Assembly (NCBI RefSeq): GCF_000003815.2
Contig: NC_049982.1
Coordinates: 7,857,849 to 7,921,848, forward strand
Direction of reading: 5' to 3'
Length of the DNA: 64,000 bases
DNA from: Branchiostoma floridae
Lineage: Eukaryota; Chordata; Leptocardii; Amphioxiformes; Branchiostomatidae
Below, piece by piece: positions 10,704 through 23,466 of this stretch. The notes under the pieces are model-generated. The model was not told the origin of the DNA. It saw only the letters and a program-made list of their open reading frames with translations, and made no database searches. The position numbers and the translations under genes are program-made. Every line of letters begins with the position of its first letter. The stretch's first letter is position 1.

Positions 10704-13700
10704 CTAGTCACCGGTGCAGTCCCTACAGAGAAGAACAAAAATGATTTGTTGTTAAGTGCATCAGTGAATGTGCAGTGAAAATCTTTTTTCAATGCATTTA
10801 CTGGCACATTGTGTCGTGTTGTTCATCTTGTAGTGAGCCAAAGGTCAGCAGGTTTCCTAAGCTGTTTCCGTTTCAGGGTATTCAGAAAGGGTTGCTTGCC
10901 CCTCCTCGAACACGGACAGTATTTCATGTCTTTTCGAGAGACGTTTGTAGCCCAAGATGCCCTTCTCCGAATTAATTCAAAACCGTCTTAATGGAAGTCA
11001 CACGGAAAGAAGAGAAGACTTCAATAGTGTACTTACTGTCCCAAGACCTCCACCCGCATACTGAGGTGAGAGTTCCATGCCTGTGGCCAGAACCGGACGT
11101 AACGTGCAGTTACCGGCGGCTCCAACAGGTGGCGCACTTCGGTGTCTCGATCAGAGTTGCCAGAGAAAACCTGGGATGATATTTTGAAGAAAAAAAACAA
11201 TGGAGCCGGCTAGCAGCAATGCTACATGGAAACAGATGGTAAAATCTTGCAGTAACACATAAATGATTTATTAGGCTAAAGAAGCCTAAGAACATGTACA
11301 TCTACATACCCTGAAATATCAGAAAAAACTCTATCTAATCTGGAAAAAAAATCATATATGACTTCTGTCAGTTCATATCCACTATGGTAAAATCCTAGTT
11401 AACATCAACCATACAGTATCGGCTATAGCTTATTAGTGATATTCGAGAATGACAGTCTCTGCTACGCTGCATCAGTCACATCTGTAACATGTCTCAGGTC
11501 TGTTACAAATGTCTTTTTCTGCAAAGTGGCCTCATTAAGTAGTCAGCAAAATTTATTGGAAACATAAAAAAATCCTTGGAAATATCAAACTTGTGCAGAA
11601 GACAATGGTTACCGACCCTATCACGTCCCAGGTTATCCAGGTATGTAGACCATGTGATTCCGTCTCTGCTGAAGCGTAGTTTGTAGGAGGTCACCCACTG
11701 ATCTGCACCAGCTCTACCCTGGGTGATAACTCCAGCTACAGTAGTCTCTGCTCCCACGTCAACCTGAACAGGAAAAACACTGAGAAACGCCAGCGGTACA
11801 AAATGCCTGCGGTGTTGAATATGTCGTACATAGTTGCATGATTTAAGTGTGATTGGTCAACCATGAAACTTAATGGAGAATGTCCATGCTGACATGTGAA
11901 CCCTTATCTTCTGCTTTTTTATGTTAAAAAAACACAAAGGGAACACATATAATTAGAAAATGCTAAAATAAAATAGATAACTGCGTGACTGCGTCAACAA
12001 ATATCAAATAAGTGGCTGTTACGCCTGAGAGGGAGCGAGCAAGCGAGCACTGGATAGAGGAAAGTGGCGGGATGGTGCCAGATGAATTTGCTGTGAAGAG
12101 GAGGAGGAGAAGGGTGTGCTGGTACTTGTATTTAATCAATATGAGGATGAGGACGCAAAAAACATGGCAGAAGATGTGGATGACACAGGACAAAAATGAC
12201 TTGATATGATAAAAAGATATAATCTACACCCTGCAGGCTATACTTACCTGTAACCACTGCTGGTTGTTGTTCTGTGCAGAACACCAGGCTCCGGCGCCCT
12301 CCTGAGAATGAAGGCGACCTTTGCTGGTGGCACAACTGCCAGTATTGTACTGACTGGATGCAGTGATGTGGCCATCAGGAATAGCGCCGCTCTCCATACC
12401 TAGTGGTACTGCAGTGCACGGCTTCTATATACAGGATGACATATGCATGTTACCGTACCCATTATCCTTTGCCCATACGGTACAAAGTTGTCCAAAGTTA
12501 AGCTGGATGTAAATTTACGGCTTCCTAAAAATGTTCGCCTGAAGTTCGATAGCACAAGAACACATCACGGTATTCTGCAAAAATAACTACAGAACACACG
12601 CTACCTGTGGGCAGGATTGTCCTCCACACCCTCCACATCCACCAGCCGGACCGGGGGGCCCGGGCGGACCGGGAACACCATCACGGCCGTCCCGCCCGTC
12701 TCGTCCGGCCGGTCCCTCAGGACCCCGAAAGAGGCCTGTAACAATTGAAGTGATCGTGTACAGTTAATGTCATTGCCAGCTCGGATAGAAATGTGGTTAA
12801 GTTATTCATCAGAAAAAGTACAGGCACAGCCACCGGGTAACAGATATTTTGGCATTTATCCAATATAGAACGTACCATAAACAAATAAATGCCAGACAGG
12901 GCACCAAACGATCGAAAGCCCCTTCGACTGGGGAATTAAAAGTTATGCTAGCGCTATACTAGAGTTGGGCCTAGACCTAAAGAGGTGACCTGTGAAGACC
13001 CTGGAAAACAGTCCGGCATTCAGGATTCACAAATATCAGTCAGAAATCTATTTCTAAGTGACTTTGACGCAAATAAAGCGAAGGTTAGACAAATACTTTA
13101 GAATTTAACGACGTGGAAAATTAATACTAAAAGAGAAAATATCACAATAGGACAATATTACACCAACAAACACAATCCTCTCTATTTCACGCGCATTTAC
13201 GTATACGTTAAGTCAAACAAAACTCAGCTAACAGACATACCGGCAGGTGTCGTGACTGAGTTGTCGGATCGCCTGTACCTCCGCAAGGTGGCGTTGTGTT
13301 CAGGGACACTGGCAGCTTGGTTCGGCCTCTCGTCCTTAGACATAAAGAAAGTTACATTTATGAAAGTTATACATGCAGCTAGTAAGATAAGCAAAGTTCA
13401 TTCAAGACACCGACGGAAGGTAGCGAATGCTACCTTAGACGTCTGGCCGTTTCCAAATTTTATCCAGTTGCTTGATCATTTAGTTACTGTTACCTTGCAT
13501 AGGATGAAGTTGGTTTAGCTTAGATATTTTTGATAACACTCCATTGACGCATTATTGTTATAGGGTTGGGACAGGAACATATTCACCCTTTATTGAACTT
13601 AGAGCCATGTACGTACGCTAAGAATTTTCTCCCGTGTTGTAGGGACATGAGCAAGCTACTGATAAAAAATATCATACCTCTCGAAAGTTCCCAAAGTTGT

Positions 13701-14091
13701 GTTCCTCAGCATGCCCGAGTTGGAACTTGGTTTCCAACACAGCCAGCCGCTCCCTCAAAGATGCGCCGTCAGCTTTCTCCTGCTGTAACTCCGTCTTCAG
13801 AGACGACAGTTGGATTTTCAGGGCCGTCACTTCCTGGTTGTCTTTGGCAGCGGTGTCTTGTTTGATCTCCATGGCCAAGGTACGATCCTTCAGCGTCAGG
13901 ATCTGGTCTTTCAGTTGAGCGGAGTTTTCACGGACATGCTTTACCTCATGAAAGAGGAAGACGAGGGCCGCCACGGCCAGCACACCCGCCCCGACCGCCA
14001 CGGCCACCGTCACCATTCGGGCCGCGCCGGGTCGGTCTCGGCGGGCCCGGCCGGCAGCTTCGACAACGTATGCAGCCTTCTCCGAGCTCAT
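10704..14091 (-). CDS. Gene C: type II membrane coiled-coil, furin-site, collagen, F5/8 type C protein (complete)
   Basis: Seven exons: 13678-14091, 13241-13334, 12605-12735, 12248-12421, 11617-11763, 11037-11170, 10704-10722; 1113 coding bases, 370 residues, no internal stop. Start MSSEK at 14091. Residues 1-26 cytosolic, about 27-47 membrane, then a coiled coil shorter than in D and G. Exon 2 has NAT and RRYRR. Exon 3 has RDGRDGRDG, Gly-Pro triplets and a CGGCGGQSC tail. Exons 4 to 7 are a full discoidin domain from [17 protein letters not shown] through [17 protein letters not shown] to [11 protein letters not shown] and SMRVEVLGQ. The 19-base last exon adds DCTGD-stop and so the closing cysteine of the domain. 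The exon 6 donor GCA|GTAAGT (phase 2) fixes this frame. It serves as the reference model for the family. Confidence 0.9.
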
Positions 14092-15250
14092 TATCAGCTT
14101 GTAGCGAGAACAGACAAAGTAAGGACAAATTTATAACGTCACTTTCTATATCTGTTGCCCGAGAGCACTTCTACCCTTCAACGGTCGGGACTTCAAGTAA
14201 GAAAAAATACCCTGTAAGAAGAATGCGTAGTTTACAACAACGTAATAGGATACAGAAGCATTGATTGATTGACGTGGGCAGGTGAGATGTCATTTCCCAA
14301 CAATGGCACCTGTGCGTCAAAAACGTCAACACGGCAGTAGTTGGTTACAGCAGTGTCTTTGTTCTGACGAATGCTCCAAGTCAATAGTTTTGAAAGGAAA
14401 GAACAAGGAAACGTGGTGTCATCTTTCCTCTTCTGCGAAACAAAGTCAGACAAGTGTTTCGTAAAGAGCTGATGTAGTCGCTCTCATGGTCATTCACATC
14501 GGCCCTACATATCAAAATCATGAAACTCCGTTATTATTCCTTACTTGAGTTATCCGCTTTTTTTAGAAATTCCCTGTTACTCCTTGTTAGCTGCAATTTT
14601 GCACTTCCACCCTTCAACAGCCGGTACTTGAATAAGAAGTAAGAAAAAATACCCTGTAAGTGCGTAGTTTACAGTAACGTCACAGGGTACAGAAGCAGTG
14701 ATTGGTTGAGGTGTGCAGGTGAGGTGTCATTGCCCAACATCAACACGACAGTAGTTGGTTAACAGTAGTGTCTTTGTTCAGACGAATGTTCCATGCCAAT
14801 AGTTTTGAAAGGAAAGAACAAGGAAACGTGGTGTCACCTTTTCTCTTCCGCGAAACAAAGTGTTTGTTTTGTAAAGATCTGGTGTAGTCGCGCTCATGGC
14901 CATTCACATCGGCCCTACATATCAAAAATTATGAAACGTCTTAATTCATATCTTGAGTTATCCGCTTTGGATTTTTTTCTTTTTAGAAACAATGTCCCTG
15001 CTATTCCTTATTAGCTACAACTGTGCACTTGTACCTTTCAACATGTACAGTCAGAAGTATGAAAAAATACCCTGTAGTTTTTAGCAACGTCACGGGACAC
15101 AGAAACATTGATTGGTTGAGGTGTGCAGGTGAGGTGTGCAGGTGAGGCCCAGCATCAACACGGCAGCAGTTGGTAAGCAACAGTGTCTTTGTTCAGACGA
15201 GTGTTCCATGCCAATAGTTTGAAAGGAAATAACGGTGAAATTTGTTTGGT
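14092..15250 (-). promoter_or_regulatory. Upstream segment of gene C present in three tandem copies
   Basis: The family's conserved upstream block occurs here at about 14150-14520, 14605-14960 and 15025-15250. Each copy contains a form of TACCCTGTAAG, ACAGAAGCATTGATTGGTTG, CAACACGGCAG and GTGTCTTTGTTCAGACGA. The third copy is shorter. Other paralogues have one copy. Whether this changes expression is unknown. Confidence 0.6.
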
Positions 15251-17090
15251 AGAGAACATTAATCTGTGACCGACACACCGACTCATATAACTTTTTATAG
15301 GACAAATATCCACAGTAATCTTGACTTTTTCGTAGCAGTTGTAATTTATCGGCCAAATTGTTGTCGCGTGTAAAGAACAATGGTTTATGTGCAATGGGCA
15401 GTTACACTATTTATTCAAGTGTATGATAAGTGATATGAAGATATGTGCCTTAGAACACAAAGTATAGCACATTTAATGTCATATCTCAGTGAGAACCACA
15501 ATGATATTCGCCACTTCTTGAAGAGGGCTAATGTTGTCCCTATCACGACATGTCCATGATGTAAACAGGTGTCATTTAGTATCATTTAGGCCCTCTTTCC
15601 ACTAGATAGAGATCACTGAGCAACCGTACCGTGACCAAAATCGGATGCGTGTGACCCTTGTATTACAACTGGACTATGATACAAGATGTATTTAGTATGA
15701 TTAGAAAGAAAACATAACACACAAAGTTTTTTTATTTTAAATCTGTTATCATCAGGCTGTGAAATTCATTGAGCAGTCTGTTAACTCATCAGTCGCTCAG
15801 CGGTCACAGCCTCCAGTGGAAAGGTGATGTTATACCCCTGTCACGTGCACATTGCGCGAAAATCGATAATACCCCCTTCACATTAGGCGCGATTCGATCG
15901 GACGACGAGTCTGCGACAATCGCCCGAGCCTCGCTTATAATAATAACTTTATTGCATAACAATTGTACAAGGTACGAAGTATGGCTTAACATCCATTATC
16001 ATAATACCGCCACGTTTACGACAATATTTCTAGGTTCTTTCTAGCCGTACCGATTTGACAAATTATCAACGCATCATTTTCTCCAGGTACATGTTGCTCT
16101 TACAGCTTACCTTTGCCACTTCTTCTGTGTATCTTTTTTTGTCTCTCTTGTCCTGCTGAAAGCGTAATATCGTAACGCACCGCGGAATTGCACGGGGAAC
16201 GGACGCGTGGTTTGGAGGGGGTTAAAAATACCGCCAGGAAGAAACACGGCACAATTAACTGCCGGTTTGTACCTTAGTTTATACATCCTCTGTTGTTCCT
16301 TCCTTTTCTGTTAGTAATTGCATAAAACGTAAACCCGCATAGGCATACAAAAAGTCATGAGAAAACGGACGTATACTGACAAGAATTTTCATTTAATTTT
16401 GGTCCGTCACAACCGCTATGACGTAAAACTTTACTGCTTGCGTAGATATAAAAATGGCGGGAAAATGGCGCGCGCACGTTCAATTTTGCCCGTTCAGCCG
16501 TAGTGCGGGCTATCATGCAACGGTTCGTCACACTTTTACACGAGTTGTAGGTCACCAACATAAATTCAAGATTACTGTTGAATCATAGTCGTCTTGTGCC
16601 ATGTGCACGTGTGATTATTATTTACAAATCCGGCGCTGAACGTGACAATGTGTTCGTCCCACGACGAGTTCGCCTGCCCCGAAAAAGAACTGAAAACGTT
16701 TGGCCTTATTGTCTTGGAATGCATCGTTATTGAAGCCTATTCAAAAATGTGTTGAGCACATGGATGTCTGAAGTGTGCATACCTCGGAACTTACTGTTGT
16801 TGCGCTAGTAGATCTCCTTAAATTCATCGCTGATTTATTTGGCGGTATTATGACTAGTGGCGGTATTATGATAATGGCTGTTGTATGTGACAGGGACGGT
16901 TTTCAGGTGAAAAATACGCGCAACCCTCTGTCGATCTTAAATATGGCCGACCTTCCAGCGATACGCCCGAAGATCGTGGATAATGTGACACGGGTATTAG
17001 CTTGTACATGCTGCTGTGAGCACATTGTGAGGTATAAGGTTTGGTCAAGGCGGATTATGTCGTTTCTTTATTGTGTACATTATAATATAA
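15251..17090. other. Intergenic region between genes C and D
   Basis: No gene is supported. It contains a short GGCGGTATTATGA duplication near 16838-16875 and sequence from 16990 on that resembles 22735-22900 downstream of gene E. Confidence 0.5.
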
Positions 17091-17792
17091 ATAGACAATG
17101 AATTTATGTAAAGCTACAGCTGTATAGAAATGTTGCAATAAAAGAGCCTATGTGTGTGGAAGAGTCTGCTTTATTTCTGACTATAAATGCCTGATGACTT
17201 CAGCACAAACAAAGTAGCTAACGTATCATCTCCTTGTGTACATGCATAAGTCAAGATTTCTCTACTGACAGTGTAGTAACTAAGGACAGCAACACCAGCA
17301 TACAAAAAACAAGGACTTTAGTAATCCTTCTTAGCATCATGAAGCCATTGACATCTTCATGAAGCCAGTACACAGTACACACCGGCTATACGGTATAAAA
17401 GTGTAATGCTGTAATCACCAGGACATGGTATTAATATAAAATAGGCTGAACATTGTTGTCACAAGCTTTAAATGGGTAACCCTAAATACGTCAAGTAACT
17501 CTCAGTGTAGTCATGACTCATGAGATACATGTACAGTTTCTGAACCCAGCTAGGCCAGCTCAAATAACTGCAAACACCAAGCCAAACAAACATACCAAAA
17601 ACAATGTTACTTTTTTTACCGAGATGATAACCAAAGATGATAACAGTTTTAAGAAAACACATCATAGGTGTGAACTATCACAATAAGTAAAATAAGAAAA
17701 CGTGTTTCACTTCAAACTGCGAAGCAGATACATTATGTATCCTGTTATGTGAAAATCTGTGCTTTAGAAATCTCCAAGTCTGCATGCTGTGT
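17091..17792 (-). terminator. Gene D 3' UTR with poly(A) signal
   Basis: Minus-strand AATAAA at 17170-17175 lies in the conserved family 3' block. Most of the region is colinear with the gene C 3' UTR at high identity. Confidence 0.6.
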
Positions 17793-20700
17793 CTAGTCAC
17801 TGGTGCAGTCCCTACAGAGAACAAAAAATAATAATTTGTTGTTATCAAAACGATTTGTTGTTATTAACATTACAGAATGCACAGTGGAAATCTTGTTTCA
17901 ATGCCTAAATGACACATTGTGTCGTGTTGCTCATCTTGTAGTGCCTAGTGACCCATAGGTCAGCAAGTTTCTTTGTTGTTTCTGTTTCAGGGTATTCAGA
18001 AATGGTTGCTTGCACCTCCTCGAACACGGACAGTATTTCATGTCTTTTCGAAAGACGTGTGCAGCCCAAGATGCCCTTCTCCGAATTAATTCAAAACCGT
18101 TTTAATGGAAGTCACAGGGAAAGAACAGAAGACTCCAGTAGTGTACTTACTGCCCCAAGACCTCCACCCGCATGCTGACGAGATGATGCCATGTCTGCGG
18201 CCAGAACCGGACGTAACGTGCAGTTACCGGCGGGTCCAACAGGTGGCGCACTTCTGTGTCTCGATCAAAGTTGCCAGAGAAAAGCTGGGATGATATTTTG
18301 AAAAGAAAAACAATAACAATGAACCGGCTACCAGCAATGCTACACGGAAACGAATGGGAAAATCTTTGCAGTAACACATAATTGATTTATTAGACTAAAG
18401 AAGAACACGTACATCTACATACCCTGAAATATAAGAAGAAACTCTATCTAATCTGGAAAAAAAATCATATATGACTTCTGTCAGTTCATGTCAACTATGG
18501 TAAAATCCTAGTTAACATCAGCCCTACAGTATCGGCTATAGCTTATTAGTCCTCTTTGAGAATGACAGTCTCTGCTACGCGGCATCAGTTACATCTGTAA
18601 GCTGTCTCAGGTCTGTTGCAAATGTCTTTTTCTGCAAAATTTGACTAGTCAGCAAATTTAAAATTTATTGAAAACATTAAAAAAATTCTTGGAAACATCA
18701 AACTTGTGCAGAAGACAATGATTTATAATACCAACCTTCTCACGTCCCAGTTTGTCCAGGTATGTAGACCACGTGGTTCCGTCTCTGCTGAAGCGTAGTT
18801 TGTAGGAGGTCACCCATTGTTGAAAAGTGTCACTGGACCTACCCTGTGTGATAACTCCAGCTACAGTAGTCTCTGCTCCCACGTCAATCTGGACAGGAAA
18901 AACACGTAACAGTTAACACTGAGAAGCGTCAGCGGTACAAAACGCCTGCGGTGTTCAATATGCCGTCCGTAGTTGCATGATTTAAGTGTGATTGGTCAAC
19001 TTTGAAACTTAAATTGGAGAATGTCCATGCTGACATTTGAACCCATATCTTCTGCTTTTTTATGTTTTTCAAAAAACCACAAAGGGAACACAAATAATTA
19101 GAAAATGCTAAAATAAAAATAGATAACTGCATGAATCTGCGTCAACAAATATCAAACAAGTGGCTGTCAGCGGAGCTAGGTTACGCCTGGGAGGGAGCGA
19201 GAAAGCGAGCACTGGATAGAAGAAAGTGGAGGAGAAACAAGAAGGGTGTGCTAGTACTTGTATTATGATGATGAGGATGCAAAAACATGCCAGAAGATGT
19301 GCATGACACAGGACAAAAATGATTTGATATGATAAAAAAGTATAACCTACACCCTGCAGCCTCTACTTACCTGTAGCCACAGCTGGTTGTTGAATTGTGC
19401 ACACCAGGCTCCGGCGCCCACCTGGGAATGAAGGCGAGCTTTGCTGGCGGCACAACTGCCAGCATTGACCTGACTGGATGCCGTAATGTGGCCATCAGGA
19501 ATAGCGCCGCTCTCCATACCCAGTGGTACTGCAGTGCACGGCTGCTATATACAGGGTGTAACATGTATTTACTGGTGGTAAAGGTCACGTCATTCAATAT
19601 CCATTGCCCCATACGGTGCGACATCCATTACCCATTGCCCAAGACCCCAGTACAACAGCTACACATGTCTCTGTCATGTCAAACTGTTAAACAAAGGTTA
19701 CTAGCCAACACTATGTCTAAAGCTTGCCTATGTCTAAGTTCCATGTAGATTGATGTAAGTTTACGGATAATATCGATTCCCAAAAAATTTGTTCGCCTCA
19801 ATGCAAGCTGAAGCTGATTAGCACAAGAACAGGTCACATTGCTATATGACAATAACTACAGTACTGTACGCACCAGACAGGATTGTCCTCCACACCTTCC
19901 ACATCCACCAGCCGGACCGGGAGGCCCGGGCGGACCGGGAACACCATCACGGCCGTCCCGCCCGTCTCGTCCGGCCGGTCCCTCAGGACCCCGGAAGGCA
20001 CCTGTGACAATTGCATTGAGGTTTATAGTTACTTAACAAAAATACATGATCACAAAATGCACTATCATATACTAGTAGCATAATTTTATAATGGTGTCAG
20101 ACGAGACGGAATAACAATAAGGACAATTTCCACCCTGGCACTATTGTAGTCAACTTTCTCGCGAAAATGGAACAGACTAGTGACCATTAAAGGTTACATG
20201 TGAAGTAACCATCGACCAACGTCTATTTATTCCTGGTGCGTTCAAAGTTTATAGGAAAGAACCCATGCCTGCCTACCTAAGCCGTAGGGTGTTGTGATTG
20301 TGTTGGCCGCTCTCTTGGACCGCCGCATGGGGGCGCTGTGATCTCCAAGCTTGACGTCATCACCAACTTGACTCGGTTTCACATCGGGGTCAGTCTTCTG
20401 TTGTAAAATGTTCAAAATTTTACTCCGCATCCGCACTTATAGGTTCTATAAAGCACACTGTAGCTACGCCATTCTACTTTCTCCATGTTGTTCCCGACTC
20501 CATCACGCGTTATTTTGTTAAGTCTCTGGAATAAAGTTTTGCTCTTTTACCCCTCCCTAACTCGACAAGTCTAAGTCGGCCTTGCCACTCATGCTTATAA
20601 CTGTCTAAATGCCACACAAATTATCATGATGCTACTTTCCGACAGTTTATGCAAGCTCCCATATTATTCCACACCACCACCGCACACATCGACACTGTTC

Positions 20701-21656
20701 ACTGCGTACGGCTATCTAAAGTAGAGAAACCAGACATGTCGAGTGTTTGCCCGAGGCAGGTTACCTGTCATGAGGTGTGAGTGACCCAACGTGCCCAATT
20801 ATCCGTGGTGTTCATGTGCATGATATATATAGTCAGAACTTATTGTTGTTTTCGAGAAAATATGAGACAATTGCAGTTCTGAACGCTATCACATTGCTTT
20901 CCTGGCGATGGTGAAATTTTACCGTAAAGTGAGGGAGAAGTTAATGTAAGCTTAAGCTTTACAAGTTGATTGGAGGCTGACACAGACATATCCAAAACGT
21001 GAGATTGTACCATTGTATCTTAAATCTGGTATGTTTAATACCATAACCTACCTGAATATTAAAAGACTGAAGAACTTTTAACTAAAGCTCACTATGATGT
21101 GATGTTGTCAACAGTGAGGCCGGTAGCTATGGTGTTATCGAAGCACTAAAAAGAATCTATGCTAACCCCTTACCTCGTGAGAGGTTCCGTAGGTTGGTTC
21201 TTGTTCATTTCCGAATCCTAGTTGGAACTTGGTTTCCAGCACTGCAAGTCTCTCCCTCAAAGACGCCTCGTCAGTTTTCTCTTGCTGCAACTCCGTCTTG
21301 AGAGACGACACCTCAGCACGTTCGCTATCTAGTTGAGTCTGCAGAGACGACAGTCGGATTTTGAGGGCCGTCATTTCCTCCTTGTGCGAGGACACTTCCT
21401 CCTTGTCTCTCGCAGCGGTTTCTTGCTTGATCTCCATGGCCAAGGTACGATCCTTCAGCGCCAGGATCTGGTCTTTCAGTTGAGCGGAGTTTTCACGGAC
21501 ATGCTTAACTTCGTGAGTCAGGAAGACGAGGGCCGCCGCCACCAGCACCCCCGCCACGGCCGCCACGGCCACCGTCACCGGTCGGGCCGCGCCGGGTCGG
21601 TCTCGGCGGGCCCGGCCGGTAACTTCGCTTACGTTAAGCAGCTTCTCAGAACTCAT
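17793..21656 (-). CDS. Gene D: type II membrane coiled-coil, RSKR furin-site, collagen, F5/8 type C protein (complete)
   Basis: Exons 21174-21656, 20277-20397, 19874-20001, 19371-19541, 18736-18888, 18151-18284, 17793-17811; 1209 coding bases, 402 residues, no internal stop. Start [12 protein letters not shown] at 21656. The coiled coil is about 20 residues longer than in B or C ([20 protein letters not shown]) and ends [10 protein letters not shown]. Exon 2 is unlike that of A, B, C, F and H: it reads [21 protein letters not shown], with a perfect R-x-K-R furin consensus at about residues 186-190. Its start is set by ACAACAG|AAG, the only acceptor in phase 0 without a stop. The collagen tail ends SCL with donor CTG|GTGCGT. 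Discoidin exons are intact. D and G are closest relatives. Confidence 0.9.
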
Positions 21657-22780
21657 TGCAAGGATATGACCGCTAAACCCTCAAATACTGTTGTCACTTA
21701 CTGTAGACAACTGTCCGTCCGAAGGAGGACAATATGACAGTGTAGCCCACAATTGTCCCACTCCGCTGACTTTATTAATACGCAGCTTAGAATAGAAGAA
21801 TCCCCAGTGATTGAGAGCCATTGGTCAGAAAATATATTACGTTCACATGTGTATGAAATCTGATTGGTTGGTGTATCGTAACACCTTGTAATAAAGGATT
21901 TAAACTACGCCCATCTCCTGGCGGTTTTACAGAAAATCACACACCTTTTCTGTGCGACAACTAAAAGCCGACGCAGGCAATGAAAACGTTCGTTTATATT
22001 CGTTCATCAGTAGCAGGCATTTTGTGTCTTAACAATTGCATTGAAGACTCTTCAATTCTCTTGAATATTGGCTACACACTACAGCATTACTGCACTGCCC
22101 GGGTAAGCATTTATGTGTAAACTTGTCTAGCTCGCTTGAATGGATACAGTGGCACATACTGGCTGACATTTCACTTTCTCAGGATTTGTCAGCTGCCTTT
22201 TTAGACCCTTCTCGTCAGCAGAATGACACGAAAGTTTAGTGAATATTTGCAAACACCATGTCAGTCAAGCATGGCAGACACTGAGGAGAAAAGTATACGA
22301 CGTTGCGTCAAACCCACGAGGAAACGACTATTGAAAAGAAGAAAATCAGTCGAGCAGAGAATTGCCGAAGACCATGCACGTACATAAAGGCCTGGGGCTA
22401 GATTGAGACATGTCAGAAAGGCGAGGACTATCCAGAAAATATTTGTACCCAAGATCTGATTCGTGATTATGGATATGCATTATGCAGGCATGGTTGCTTC
22501 TGATGTGTAGTCTATTTCAGTTTGTTATGTGTGTTGAATATATCCCATCTTCTTCTAATCAGCATGCCAGGTCACATATATCAGTCACCCTGAACAAATG
22601 CGTCTAAAGAGAACTCCAATGAAGCCCATCATCATCATAGTGACAGAAGGAGTATGAGAGCCCCGGTAAATTAATCAGGCTGATACTTTAGCTTCTAGTG
22701 GAAAGGGGGTGTCAGCACAAAAGTTGCTTGTGTATGCTGCTGTGAGCACGTTGTGAAGCGTAAGGTTTGGTCAAGGTAGA
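21657..22780. other. Gene D upstream region and intergenic sequence
   Basis: The proximal part partly resembles the upstream region of G (54945-55600), including CAGAAAATnnCACnCnTTTTCT. No gene is seen; short open frames near 22261-22452 lack support. Confidence 0.45.
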
Positions 22781-22799
22781 TTATGTAGTTTCTGTTTTG

Positions 22800-23466
22800 T
22801 GTATATTATAATGTAAATAGACAACGAATTTATGTAAAGCTACAGCTGTACAGAAATGTTGCAATTAAAGAGCCTATATGTGTGGAAGAGTCTGTTTTAT
22901 TTCTGACTATAAATGCTGCACAAATGAAGTAGTTAATGTTACATTTGTATTGTTGTATTCAATCATCTCATTGTGTACATACATAAGTCAAGATTTCTCT
23001 ACTGACAATGTAGTAACTGGACATCAACACCAGCCTACAAAAACAAGGAATCTAGAAATCCTTCTTCAAATGAAGCCATTGACATCTTCATCAAGCCAGT
23101 ACACTGTACACACCGGCTACAATATAAAAGTGTAATGCTGTAATCACCAGGACATATGGTTGTCACAAGCTTAAGCTTTAGATAGATAACCCTAAAGACT
23201 ATACATGTCATTTCTGAACCCAGATGGGCCACCTCAAATAATACAAACAGACTGACTACAATGTCTCCATTTTTGCTGAGATGAACAAGTAACGAAGGTG
23301 AGAAAACAAACGACAGTATGGAGAAATTAGGTGTAAATGTTGTTAAGTATCACAAGTATTTATAAGAAGAAAACTGGAGTTTCACTTAAAACTGCAAAGC
23401 AGACAAATGTGTATCCTGTTATATGCAAATCTGTGCTTTGGAAATCTCCAAGTCTGCATGCTGTGT
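22800..23466 (-). terminator. Gene E 3' UTR with poly(A) signal
   Basis: Conserved family 3' block with minus-strand AATAAA at 22896-22901, after the gene E stop at 23467. Confidence 0.6.
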
